A stretch of DNA of 19,754 bases, taken from NCBI GenBank assembly GCA_003447515.1, contig DLZA01000282.1, positions 1-19,754 of the forward strand, written 5' to 3'. How positions within the stretch are numbered: the first letter of the stretch is position 1; the number at the start of each line of letters is the position of its first letter. Of this stretch, positions 7,770 through 15,515 are shown piece by piece. A model generated the notes under the pieces. It did not search any database and was not told where the DNA came from. It was given only the letters and a program-made list of their open reading frames with translations. A program made the translations under genes and the position numbers. Origin of the DNA: Paracoccaceae bacterium (GTDB lineage: Bacteria; Pseudomonadota; Alphaproteobacteria; Rhodobacterales; Rhodobacteraceae).

Positions 7770-10213
7770 GCCTTCGCGCGTTCACCCTTGGGATCATAAA
7801 ACGGCTCGGTTTGTGCCTTAGCTTCGACGCGAACGCCTGCTACTTCAATCTCGTATTTTGACGCCAGAACCTCGGCCAGCGTTTCACCCTGACACGGCAC
7901 ATAACCCATGCCCATTGCCGCCCCTTCAAAATGGCCATAACCGCCTGAGGACAGATACCCAATCACTTCGCTATCACGAATAACGGCTTCGTTGTGATAC
8001 AGCAGCGGTTCGGAGTCTTTCAGTTTGAACTGCACTAAACGCTGGCGCAGACCTTCCTCCTTCTTGCGCAAAACAGCATCACGACCGATGAAATTGGGCT
8101 TGTCTGTTTTCACCGCAAAGCCAAGGCCAGCCTCCAACACGTGATCTTCACAAGTGATGTCATGGCCAAAGTGACGGAAGCCTTTTTCAATGCGACAGGT
8201 ATCCATCATGTGCATGCCACATAACTTAAGATCCATGTCCTGCCCAGCCGCGTGGAGAGTTTCGAACACATGGCCTGCTTGGTCGGCAGACACATAAACT
8301 TCCCAGCCCAGCTCTCCCACATAGGTCACGCGATGCACCCGAGCAAGGCCCATGCCGATCTCAATCTCTTGAGCTGTGCCAAACGGGTTCACTTCGTTTG
8401 AGAAATCCGCAGGCGATACCGCTTGCAGCAATTCGCGCGATCGTGGCCCCATCACAGCCAACACACCCTCGCTCGCTGTTACATCCGTGATCACCACGTT
8501 GAAATCGCCAAGATTGCGTTCCATCCACACCTGATCCGCAAGCCGTGTCGCTGCAGGTGTCACCACCAGATAGGCCGTTTCAGACATGCGCGTGACGGTC
8601 ACATCCGCCTCGATCCCCGCACGATTGTTCAGGAATTGCGTGTACACAATCTTGCCTATAGGCGCAGAATAATCCCCGCCGCCGACGTAGTTCATGAAGG
8701 CCTCTGCGTCGCTGCCTTCAACACGGATTTTACCGAAGGATGACATGTCGTACATGCCAACATTCTGGCGCACCACCATGTGTTCATCGCGCACGTTGTC
8801 AAAAAAGTTCTGACGCTGCCAGCTGCATTCGTACTCAGGCGTCTGGCCTTCACGCGCAAACCAATTGGCCCGTTCCCAGCCCGCAATTTCTCCCATCACA
8901 CCACCATTTTCCAGCATGTGATGATGAAACGGCGTGCGCCGCACACCCCGCGCAGTCGCCTTTTGGCGATATGGGAAATGGTCTGCATAGAGCAGACCTA
9001 ACGTTTCTTTGGACCGCTCAAACAGATAGGTTTTGTTGCCTTGGAACGGCTGCATTCGGCTGATGTCCACATCGCCCAGATCGAACGGTTTTTGCCCTTC
9101 GTCCATCCACTGTGCCAGCGCCATACCCGCGCCACCAGCGGATTGAATACCAATGGAGTTAAACCCAGCAGCCACCCAGAAATTATCCATCTCTGGCGCC
9201 AAGCCAAGATGATAGGCATCATCGGGCGTAAAAGATTCAGGCCCGTTAAAAAAGGTATGGATGCCCGCCTCTGCCAACATCGGTAAACGCTCACAAGCGG
9301 CCTCTAAGATCGGCTCAAAGTGATCGAAATCCTCTGGCAGTTGGTCGAATTCGAAATTGTCAGGAATGCCATCCATCGCCCAAGGTTTCGCATTTGGTTC
9401 GAACGCACCCAGCAGATATTTGCCCGCGTCCTCCTTGTAATACGCGCACTCATCAGGAACGCGCAGCACGGGCATTTGAGTCAGACCCTTAATCGCCTCG
9501 GTTACAATGTAAAAGTGTTCGCAGGCATGCAGCGGCACATTCACGCCTGCCATACGGCCAACTTCATGGCCCCACATGCCGCCACAGTTTACGACCATAT
9601 CGGCCTTGGTGTGCCCACTTTCACCGTCCTGGTTGATCCAGTTTACACCTGTGACAGTGCGGCCCTCTTTGGTCATACCGGTCACTTTAGTGCGCTCGAT
9701 AACCATGGCCCCACCGTTGCGCGCCCCTTTGGCAAGAGCAAGCGCGATGTTCGCAGGATCGCCCTGCCCATCAAGAGGCAGCCAAACACCAGCAGTCACG
9801 TCGTCGATGTTCAAATGCTCGTACCGCTCTTTGACTTCGTTGGGTGAAATCTCTTCAACCTCTACCCCAAAGGCGCGGGCCATAGTGGCCTGACGAAAAA
9901 TTTCTTCTTTGCGTTCTTCAGTCAGCGCTACAGTGATCGAACCACAGCGTTTAAAGCCAGTGGCTACCCCTGTTTCCACTTCCAAATTGCCATAAAGCTC
10001 TTGAGAATACTTCGCCAATTTCGTCATGTTCGCTGTCGCGCGAAGTTGTGCGATCAGGCCAGCCGCGTGCCACGTTGTGCCAGATGTCAGTTGTTTGCGT
10101 TCCAACAGCACAACGTCTTTCCAACCGAGTTTTGTGAGGTGATAGGCGACCGAACAACCGATGACACCACCGCCAACAATGACTACGCGGGCTTGGGATG
10201 GAACTTTGCTCAT
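7766..10213 (-). CDS. FAD-dependent oxidoreductase with GcvT domain, dimethylglycine/sarcosine dehydrogenase family (copy 2)
   Basis: The 815-residue protein joins an N-terminal DAO-type FAD domain (GGGVIG at 14-19) to a C-terminal folate-binding GcvT/aminomethyltransferase region (from about residue 430 on). The LTSGTTWHAAGL segment at 42-53 corresponds to the LTAGSTWHAAG of mitochondrial dimethylglycine dehydrogenase, in which the histidine (here H49) holds FAD covalently. Members oxidise N-methyl groups and transfer the one-carbon unit to tetrahydrofolate, usually passing electrons to ETF. The start ATG overlaps the stop of the split-barrel gene as ATGA, with GGAGA about 7 bases upstream, so translation is coupled. 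It is the last gene of the operon. The substrate could be dimethylglycine, sarcosine or another N-methyl compound. Confidence 0.9.
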   Translation of the reverse strand: MSKVPSQARVVIVGGGVIGCSVAYHLTKLGWKDVVLLERKQLTSGTTWHAAGLIAQLRATANMTKLAKYSQELYGNLEVETGVATGFKRCGSITVALTEERKEEIFRQATMARAFGVEVEEISPNEVKERYEHLNIDDVTAGVWLPLDGQGDPANIALALAKGARNGGAMVIERTKVTGMTKEGRTVTGVNWINQDGESGHTKADMVVNCGGMWGHEVGRMAGVNVPLHACEHFYIVTEAIKGLTQMPVLRVPDECAYYKEDAGKYLLGAFEPNAKPWAMDGIPDNFEFDQLPEDFDHFEPILEAACERLPMLAEAGIHTFFNGPESFTPDDAYHLGLAPEMDNFWVAAGFNSIGIQSAGGAGMALAQWMDEGQKPFDLGDVDISRMQPFQGNKTYLFERSKETLGLLYADHFPYRQKATARGVRRTPFHHHMLENGGVMGEIAGWERANWFAREGQTPEYECSWQRQNFFDNVRDEHMVVRQNVGMYDMSSFGKIRVEGSDAEAFMNYVGGGDYSAPIGKIVYTQFLNNRAGIEADVTVTRMSETAYLVVTPAATRLADQVWMERNLGDFNVVITDVTASEGVLAVMGPRSRELLQAVSPADFSNEVNPFGTAQEIEIGMGLARVHRVTYVGELGWEVYVSADQAGHVFETLHAAGQDMDLKLCGMHMMDTCRIEKGFRHFGHDITCEDHVLEAGLGFAVKTDKPNFIGRDAVLRKKEEGLRQRLVQFKLKDSEPLLYHNEAVIRDSEVIGYLSSGGYGHFEGAAMGMGYVPCQGETLAEVLASKYEIEVAGVRVEAKAQTEPFYDPKGERAKA

Positions 10214-10668
10214 GGGTAGGTCTCCGCAAATTTTGCCTTGAAGGTGGCAATCATGTCTTCTTCTGTTGCGCCATCATCATAGGACGGCGTCAAAATTGGT
10301 TTCACCTGATCCACAGGTATTTTCACAATCAGATTGATCCGATCCGCAAGGTCGCCCCAAATGTCTTCCCATTGCTCAATTAGCCCACCAAATTCGGCGG
10401 TACCACGGCGTATCATTTGGGCCTTTCCGCGAACACGCACACCTTTCCGGGTCCATTGATCAACAAAGTTCACTTCTAATTCGGGCTGGTTCGTCAAGTT
10501 CGTCACAGTCTGGGGGGATCGAATTTCACCAAAGGCAATCGTCTGGTCATCCAGCACCAAAAATGTACCCTTCGGGCTAACGTTCGGGCGACCACCCGCT
10601 GTCACCGTGGCAACAAAGCCTAGCGGAAACGTGGTGATCAAATCAATGCCAAAGGCTGGCAGTTTCAC
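10210..10668 (-). CDS. PNPOx-like FMN-binding split-barrel protein
   Basis: The product begins MKLPAFGIDL and continues with GFVATVTAGGRPNVSPKG, the opening strands of pyridoxamine-phosphate-oxidase-like split-barrel proteins; RSPQTVTNL follows where the flavin phosphate is usually held. I place the start at a GTG (10668-10666) that overlaps the homocysteine methyltransferase stop as GTGA, with CGGAG six bases upstream. This gives 152 residues. A longer reading from 10719 would run into the upstream gene and adds residues unlike the family. The 3' end overlaps the next start as ATGA. Such proteins bind FMN, F420 or haem and reduce or oxidise small molecules; this one is not pyridoxamine phosphate oxidase itself, because it is too short. 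Its job in amine demethylation is unknown. Confidence 0.85.
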   Translation of the reverse strand: MKLPAFGIDLITTFPLGFVATVTAGGRPNVSPKGTFLVLDDQTIAFGEIRSPQTVTNLTNQPELEVNFVDQWTRKGVRVRGKAQMIRRGTAEFGGLIEQWEDIWGDLADRINLIVKIPVDQVKPILTPSYDDGATEEDMIATFKAKFAETYP

Positions 10669-11540
10669 TTCAATCTCCGTTTTAATTCGGCAATGTGTGC
10701 AGGGCCAACTTCGCAGCAACCCCCAATGATGGTTGCACCCATTTCAACCCAGTGTTCGGCGCATTCGGCATAAGCCTCTGGTCCCAAGTCAGTACGCGCA
10801 GTCAGCGTATCCACAGTCTGGTTGACCACTTTGAACGCATCAGAAATCTTGGTAAACCCATTCGCATAGGCCCCAAACCGCAACCCATGCGCCGCAATAA
10901 TAGGCAAGGCTTTAGACACCGCTTCGGGTGTGGAGCAGTTGATCAGAACTGCAGCAGGATCGTATTTATCCAACAGGGGCAGCGCATCTTCTAACGCTTC
11001 CCCAGATCGCAATAGCGTGCCGTCTTTGTCATCTACCGACAGGCCAATCCAAACAGGTTTCTGTGCGTCTACACATCCCGCCAACGCACCCTCGGCCAAT
11101 TGCAGACCAGACGCTGTTTCGATCAAATGCAAATCTACATGGGCATCATGCAGCGCAATGATTTCGGCGTAAGCGGCAGCACACTCTGCAACAGGCGGAG
11201 CCAGATCAGGACGGTAACTTGCACCAAGTGGACCCAGAGAACTGGCCACCTGACCCGCACCAAACGCATCCCGCGCAGCACAGGCAATCTCGCGGCCCTT
11301 TTGGTGTAAGGCTTCGAATTGTTCTGCAATCCCGTTGTTCTGCAAACGATCCCGCAGCACCGCATAGGTGTTCGCAATAGCTATGTCGGCCCCCGCTAAA
11401 AAATAATCATCATGAATATCACGCACAATATCAGGGTGATCTATCATCACCTGCGTCGCCCACAACGGTGTTGGCCCCTCGGGGGCACGGGCAATCAGCT
11501 CTTGCCCCATGCCGCCATCAAGAATGGTAATGTTTGACAT
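10665..11540 (-). CDS. Homocysteine S-methyltransferase (MmuM/BHMT superfamily)
   Basis: The enzyme transfers a methyl group to homocysteine, making methionine. Zinc ligands are intact: C202 in LINCSTPEAV and C275/C276 in IIGGCCEVGP. Other family marks are ILDGGMGQEL at 6-15 and ETASGLQLAEGAL at 141-153. With 291 residues it is nearer to MmuM-type enzymes (about 310) than to mammalian BHMT (about 406). I start it at the ATG at 11540, which has GGAGG five to six bases before it. The frame stays open for 60 more codons upstream, but those residues overlap the preceding gene and do not resemble the family. In this operon the donor is plausibly glycine betaine or a related methylated compound; S-methylmethionine is an alternative. 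Confidence 0.9.
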   Translation of the reverse strand: MSNITILDGGMGQELIARAPEGPTPLWATQVMIDHPDIVRDIHDDYFLAGADIAIANTYAVLRDRLQNNGIAEQFEALHQKGREIACAARDAFGAGQVASSLGPLGASYRPDLAPPVAECAAAYAEIIALHDAHVDLHLIETASGLQLAEGALAGCVDAQKPVWIGLSVDDKDGTLLRSGEALEDALPLLDKYDPAAVLINCSTPEAVSKALPIIAAHGLRFGAYANGFTKISDAFKVVNQTVDTLTARTDLGPEAYAECAEHWVEMGATIIGGCCEVGPAHIAELKRRLK

Positions 11541-11547
11541 TTTTTCC
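11541..11547 (-). promoter_or_regulatory. ribosome-binding site that sets the HMT start
   Basis: GGAGG read on the minus strand within about 11546-11550, followed by a run of A and the ATG at 11540, is the best Shine-Dalgarno in this part of the operon. It supports the 291-residue form over the 351-residue open frame. Confidence 0.6.
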
Positions 11548-11586
11548 TCCGTATATTTTCCAAGAAAGACCTGGGTTGGTTGTTTT

Positions 11587-14031
11587 TTATGCACGGATGC
11601 GCTCGTTTGCAGGGTCCCAAAGCGGCTCATCTTTTTGCACAACCGCCTTGCAACGTTTGCCAAAAATTTCCACTTCCAATTCGGTCCCAGCTTTGGCCAG
11701 ATCAACCTGCACCATACCAAGCGCTATGGAGGCGCTAACACGATGCCCCCACGCACTTGATGTGGTTTCACCTACCACTTTTTCACCACGCCAAATGGTC
11801 GACATGTATGGTGCATCAGCAAAATCAGCCTCCACTATTAAGGTAACAAAGGCGCGTTTGCGGCCCTGTTGCTTTTCATTTTGGATCGCTGCCTTTCCAA
11901 CAAAATCAAACGGCTTATCCAAACGGACGAACCGTTCCAAACCACCCTCGAGGATGGAGTAATCCGTTGATAGATCTCCCTTCCAAGCGCGGTACCCTTT
12001 CTCAATCCGCAAGCTATCCAGCGCGTACATACCAAACGGTTTCGCACCAGCCGCCAGAACTGCATCAAAAATTGGCGGCATATGATCGTTTTCAGCATGA
12101 ATTTCCCAGCCCAACTCACCAGCAAAACTCACACGTATCAAAAATGCTTTTTGCCCCGCAACCGTTGCCCACTGATGGGTCAACCAACCTTGTTCCAAGT
12201 CTGCATCAGTGATGCTAGACAACACCTCGCGCGATTTTGGACCTGTTACGATCAGTGTGTCTCGCTCTGTGGTTGTTTCCCGAACATTTACACCTTTCGG
12301 CACCGCATTACGGATCAAATCCCCATCATGCCACTGCGCCGTTGCGGCAGTGATCAGGATGAAGTTGTTCTCTTCGATACGAATACAAGAAAGTTCGGTC
12401 AGTATGCGTCCACGGCTATCAGACACATAAACCAGGTTCATGCGTCCTACCTTTGGAATGCTACCCGTCACAAATCCTCTTAGCCAATCGTCTGCGCCTT
12501 CGCCTTGGATCCAGAACCGAGAGAACCCTGGCAGATCAAGAACGCCACAAGAATCACGCACGACTTCACATTCATCCTTAACACGGATTTGCCACGGCCC
12601 TTCTCGGCTCCAAGTCTCAGTTGCTTCTAGGGATACGTCATCTCCATTTTTGGCAAACCAACAGGCCCTCTCCCAGCCGTTGAACGCACCCATGACACCG
12701 CCAAGCTCCTTGATTTTTTTATGATTTGGCGACAGCTTTTTATCGCGCCCCGCTGGCCATTCGTAATGCGGGTAGTGCATCGCATACTCGTGGCCATAAG
12801 TTTCAATGGCCTTTGCCAAACAATGATCGTGATCGGTGTAATCGGTGTAACGACGCGGATCGACAGCCCACATATCATCCTCAGTTTCCCCATACATGAT
12901 CCACTCCGACAGCACCTTTCCTGCACCACCACCTTGCGCAATACCGAAAGTGAAGGAGTGACCTTCAAACGCATTCAGACAACCAGGCATTGGGCCAATC
13001 ATTGGCAAACCATCAGGCGCGTATGGGATTGGACCATTAATGTTGCGTTCAATGCCACCTTCACCAAGAAGTGGTACACGCGCCATCGCATCTTCGATAT
13101 AATCTTCCAAACGATCTAAATCGTCTGGATAAAGCTGAAAACTAAAATCCTCTGGCATTGGATCATCAGGGGTCACCCAATGGGCCTTACAATTCCGCTC
13201 ATAGGGGCCGAGATTTAGCCCATTTTTATCCTGGCGCAAATAGTAGGACACATCCACATCTCGCAATAATGGGACCTTATGACCCTTTTCCTTCGTCCAC
13301 GCTTCCAACTCAGGAATTTGGCCAGTCAGGAAATACTGATGAGACATAACCACCATTGGAACGGTGCGTCCACCATGAGGTTTGAACATTTCACCCACTC
13401 GCTGCGCATAATAACCTGCACAGTTCACAATCTTATCGCAGCGAATATCGCCTTTTTTAGTTTTAACAATCCACTCATCACCATCTCGATCAATGTCGAC
13501 AACTGGGCAGAACCGCTCTATCCGTGCGCCCAAATCCCGCGCACCTTTGGCAAGTGCTTGGGTTAACTGTGCCGGGTCTATATCACCATCTAACGGGTCC
13601 CAAAGACCACCTTCTAAATTATGCGTTTCAATGAACGGGTGTTTTTTCTTCATTTCCTCATTGGTCATAATATCCATCTTTAGACCCTGGTAATTACCCA
13701 TGCCCGCTACACGCTCAAATTCCAACATGCGGTTCTTGGAATGTGCCAGACGGATGGAACCCGTGACGTGATAGTTCATTGGGTAATCCACATCATCACC
13801 CAGTGTGCGATACATCTCTGCACCGTAGCGTTGCATATTCATCACGGCCCAACTGCCCGCAAAGTTTGGCACGTTACCAGCCGCGTGCCACGTCGATCCT
13901 GCCGTCAGTTCGTTTTTTTCCAGCAAAATGCAATCTCTCCAACCTCCTTTAGCTAGATGATAGAGCGTGGATGTGCCAACGACACCACCGCCGATAATGA
14001 CAACACGCGCTGTTGTTGGAAAATTAGACAT
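11587..14031 (-). CDS. FAD-dependent oxidoreductase with GcvT domain, dimethylglycine/sarcosine dehydrogenase family (copy 1)
   Basis: At 814 residues this is a diverged paralogue of the protein encoded at 7766-10213. It has GGGVVG at 14-19 and ELTAGSTWHAAG at 41-52, which is almost exactly the covalent-FAD motif of dimethylglycine dehydrogenase with H49 as the attachment histidine. YLRQDKNGLNLGPYE in the middle is the substrate-domain segment typical of DMGDH-type enzymes. The C-terminal part from about residue 430 is GcvT-like, with LGWEIH and DSLRIEKGYRAWKGDL. AAAGGAG precedes the ATG at a good distance. A perfect 9-base tandem repeat at 12832-12849 encodes YTDYTD within the FAD domain and keeps the frame. 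The expected reaction is oxidative N-demethylation with one-carbon transfer to tetrahydrofolate. Confidence 0.9.
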   Translation of the reverse strand: MSNFPTTARVVIIGGGVVGTSTLYHLAKGGWRDCILLEKNELTAGSTWHAAGNVPNFAGSWAVMNMQRYGAEMYRTLGDDVDYPMNYHVTGSIRLAHSKNRMLEFERVAGMGNYQGLKMDIMTNEEMKKKHPFIETHNLEGGLWDPLDGDIDPAQLTQALAKGARDLGARIERFCPVVDIDRDGDEWIVKTKKGDIRCDKIVNCAGYYAQRVGEMFKPHGGRTVPMVVMSHQYFLTGQIPELEAWTKEKGHKVPLLRDVDVSYYLRQDKNGLNLGPYERNCKAHWVTPDDPMPEDFSFQLYPDDLDRLEDYIEDAMARVPLLGEGGIERNINGPIPYAPDGLPMIGPMPGCLNAFEGHSFTFGIAQGGGAGKVLSEWIMYGETEDDMWAVDPRRYTDYTDHDHCLAKAIETYGHEYAMHYPHYEWPAGRDKKLSPNHKKIKELGGVMGAFNGWERACWFAKNGDDVSLEATETWSREGPWQIRVKDECEVVRDSCGVLDLPGFSRFWIQGEGADDWLRGFVTGSIPKVGRMNLVYVSDSRGRILTELSCIRIEENNFILITAATAQWHDGDLIRNAVPKGVNVRETTTERDTLIVTGPKSREVLSSITDADLEQGWLTHQWATVAGQKAFLIRVSFAGELGWEIHAENDHMPPIFDAVLAAGAKPFGMYALDSLRIEKGYRAWKGDLSTDYSILEGGLERFVRLDKPFDFVGKAAIQNEKQQGRKRAFVTLIVEADFADAPYMSTIWRGEKVVGETTSSAWGHRVSASIALGMVQVDLAKAGTELEVEIFGKRCKAVVQKDEPLWDPANERIRA

Positions 14032-14043
14032 CGAAGTCTCCTT

Positions 14044-14373
14044 TTAGTCGAGCACAGGTCTCGCGGCATAGCCACCAAACATAATTGCAGTTATTTTTTT
14101 GATAAGGATTTTCGTACAGAAGTGCAGTTCTTTTGAAGATACGGTAGCTAACATGCCAAGTGACATTTTGAGAATAAAGCCCAACAGCATTAAATTTGTA
14201 CTATGAACGAAAACCGGTATCCAGACTGGTCCTACCAAGAGATTGGTGAGGCGAGAAATGGATACAGAAATAAATAGTGTAGTCTTAGAGTTCAGAACAT
14301 TGAAAATAAAATTACTTTTCACCACTTGTAAAAGATACGCTGTATCTCGGAATTCAGCACTTTGTATCTGCAT
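14044..14373 (-). CDS. unrecognised 109-residue ORF, possible small membrane protein
   Basis: This frame fills the space between the regulator and the first DMGDH-like gene. Its ATG (14373) follows the regulator stop by 11 bases and is preceded by GGAGG at 14383-14379 with a 5-base spacer. Its TAA (14044-14046) is followed by AAGGAG and the next ATG 12 bases later. The protein has a hydrophobic region at about residues 42-78 (LLVGPVWIPVFV, LMLLGFILKMSLGML) that could form one or two membrane helices, flanked by polar ends and a basic stretch KILIKKI. I recognise no family. Third-position GC looks lower than in the neighbouring genes. The packing and ribosome-binding site argue for a gene; the composition and lack of recognisable motifs argue for leader sequence or a decayed gene. 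Confidence 0.42.
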   Translation of the reverse strand: MQIQSAEFRDTAYLLQVVKSNFIFNVLNSKTTLFISVSISRLTNLLVGPVWIPVFVHSTNLMLLGFILKMSLGMLATVSSKELHFCTKILIKKITAIMFGGYAARPVLD

Positions 14374-14384
14374 TGTATCCTCCA

Positions 14385-14957
14385 TTAATACACTGGTGGT
14401 GCGATGACCCAAATCACTTCAGCGTCTTGCGTCCAGGGGTTTGCCCAACGATAGGCCTCACCGCGAATGCGAAAACTATCGCCTGGCTCCACGTCGAACT
14501 GACGCATTCCAACCCAAAGGCGCAGCTTTCCCGAAATGACATAACAAACCTCTTGCGTTGGGCGCGTTTCCAACTTTGTCATCTCGGCGCCTGCCTCAAA
14601 CGTGGAATGAAACATCTCAAAATCATCAGTCAGATCTGGTGAAAGAAGTTCCTCCACCAACCCTTTATTTCCGCTGCCCACGCGCCGCCGAGCCGCACTA
14701 CGAACCACATAGCCTTCCTCATTTGGGACCGAAGGGGCCTGACCGAAAAATATAGAAACTGATACCTCTAGCGCTTTTGCAAGCACTTTTAATTCATCGA
14801 TGGAGGGATGGGATATGTCACGTTCCACTTGGCTCAGCCAACCTACGGATTTGCTGCATTGTTCGGCCAAATCCACCAATGTTACATTTCGTGCTTTTCG
14901 CAATGCACGCAAATCTGCACCGAGCGATGCTGAGGAATATGGTAATGTGTCTGGCAT
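14385..14957 (-). CDS. XRE-family transcriptional regulator with C-terminal cupin domain
   Basis: The 190-residue protein has an N-terminal helix-turn-helix of the XRE/Cro type at about residues 12-70 (RALRKARNVTLVDLAEQ, then VGWLSQVERDISHPSI) and a cupin barrel at about 112-188 (EVCYVISGKLRLWVG, VEPGDSFRI). This architecture is known from regulators of amine and amino-acid catabolism such as PuuR, in which the cupin senses a small ligand. It is the first gene of the minus-strand methyl-catabolism operon, so it probably controls the operon together with itself. A strong dyad lies 11 to 49 bases upstream of its ATG. The ribosome-binding site (CGGAA) is weak. Confidence 0.92.
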   Translation of the reverse strand: MPDTLPYSSASLGADLRALRKARNVTLVDLAEQCSKSVGWLSQVERDISHPSIDELKVLAKALEVSVSIFFGQAPSVPNEEGYVVRSAARRRVGSGNKGLVEELLSPDLTDDFEMFHSTFEAGAEMTKLETRPTQEVCYVISGKLRLWVGMRQFDVEPGDSFRIRGEAYRWANPWTQDAEVIWVIAPPVY

Positions 14958-14967
14958 AGTTTCCGGT

Positions 14968-15006
14968 GATGAAATTTAACATGAAAATTTCATGCTTTAT
15001 TTCATC
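14968..15006. promoter_or_regulatory. nested, co-centred inverted repeat: probable operator of the XRE-cupin regulator
   Basis: Outer arms GATGAAAT (14968-14975) and ATTTCATC (14999-15006) are perfect inverted copies. Inner arms CATGAAA (14980-14986) and TTTCATG (14988-14994) are also perfect. Both pairs share the same centre base, 14987. The four ATGAAA half-sites are spaced 12 bases apart on each side, about one helical turn, as expected for two regulator dimers side by side. The site sits just upstream of the regulator start, which suggests autoregulation and control of the downstream operon. Binding by this regulator is inferred from position. Confidence 0.75.
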
Positions 15007-15297
15007 AAAGCAAGTCTAAAAACGACATAACTTTAAATTTTATGGCCTTTTCGTATTTCTTTTATTTCGAACCGCGAAACTCTGAGCATTGTATTGTTCC
15101 GTGCGACGAACAAGCAGTCGAGCCCAATGGTTACACATTCATAAAACAATCAAAAATACTTATGAAAGCTATACTAAATATTAGCCAAAACCTATTGGTG
15201 CTGATGACTAACTATTTTTCAAGGTAGCATGCCGACTTTAACATCAGAATCGTAGACCAAGTTCTAATCAACCGCCCACCTATGCACTTCCAATTTA

Positions 15298-15318
15298 GTA
15301 ACAAAGGCCTTTTGTTAC
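15298..15318. repeat. inverted repeat with 8-base arms
   Basis: GTAACAAA (15298-15305) and TTTGTTAC (15311-15318) are perfect inverted copies around a 5-base GGCCT spacer. If one base is allowed to bulge, the stem lengthens to include GG/CC. No T-run follows on either strand, so it does not look like an intrinsic terminator. It could be a protein-binding site between the two divergent genes. No regulator can be assigned. Confidence 0.5.
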
Positions 15319-15482
15319 CAAAAAAGTTATCCAAAAAAATGAGCCTTATGCGCAAAGCGGGCATCGTCTTGCAGATCAAACCCATTTTGCATGGCCAGCA
15401 TCCATAAATTCGAACCTACAGCAAGCGCTCCACACTCTATCTTTGAAGAATAAACTCGACTCTATAAAGCGAATCCTGTTAA

Positions 15483-15497
15483 GAACAAACCATGAAC
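15483..15497 (+). promoter_or_regulatory. LexA-binding SOS box of alphaproteobacterial type
   Basis: GAAC at 15483-15486 and GAAC at 15494-15497 are separated by exactly seven bases. Read on the other strand this is GTTC-N7-GTTC, the direct-repeat SOS box known from Rhodobacter and Caulobacter. It ends 18 bases before the imuB ATG, where repressor binding would block transcription. An imuB-type gene is a standard SOS target, so site and gene support each other. The promoter elements themselves are not clear. Confidence 0.85.
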
Positions 15498-15515
15498 ATT
15501 TAATCTTACACTGCC

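Larger units (their letters stand above)
14958..15515. other. divergent regulatory gap between the XRE-cupin gene and imuB
   Basis: About 558 AT-rich bases contain no convincing gene. Open frames at 15042-15227 (plus) and 15376-15606 (minus) lack family features and good ribosome-binding sites. What is visible is the operator-like dyad at 14968-15006, an inverted repeat at 15298-15318 and the SOS box at 15483-15497. I see no remnant of imuA or a lexA gene here. It is much longer than most gaps in this window, so an untranslated RNA or decayed gene cannot be excluded. Confidence 0.6.

Noticed and set aside
10669..10719. Longer start for the split-barrel protein
   Set aside because: The extra 17 residues come from the methyltransferase coding region in another frame; the GTG at 10668 has a good ribosome-binding site and gives the family-like N-terminus.
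11541..11720. 60-residue N-terminal extension of the homocysteine methyltransferase
   Set aside because: It overlaps the end of the upstream DMGDH-like gene, shows no family similarity, and a strong GGAGG precedes the internal ATG at 11540.
15042..15227. 61-residue plus-strand open frame in the imuB upstream gap, considered as an imuA remnant
   Set aside because: No RecA/ImuA-like motif, no good ribosome-binding site, and residue composition typical of AT-rich noncoding DNA.
15376..15428. T-loop-like GGTTCGAAT on the minus strand suggesting a tRNA
   Set aside because: The flanking bases do not form a T-stem and no acceptor or anticodon arm can be placed.
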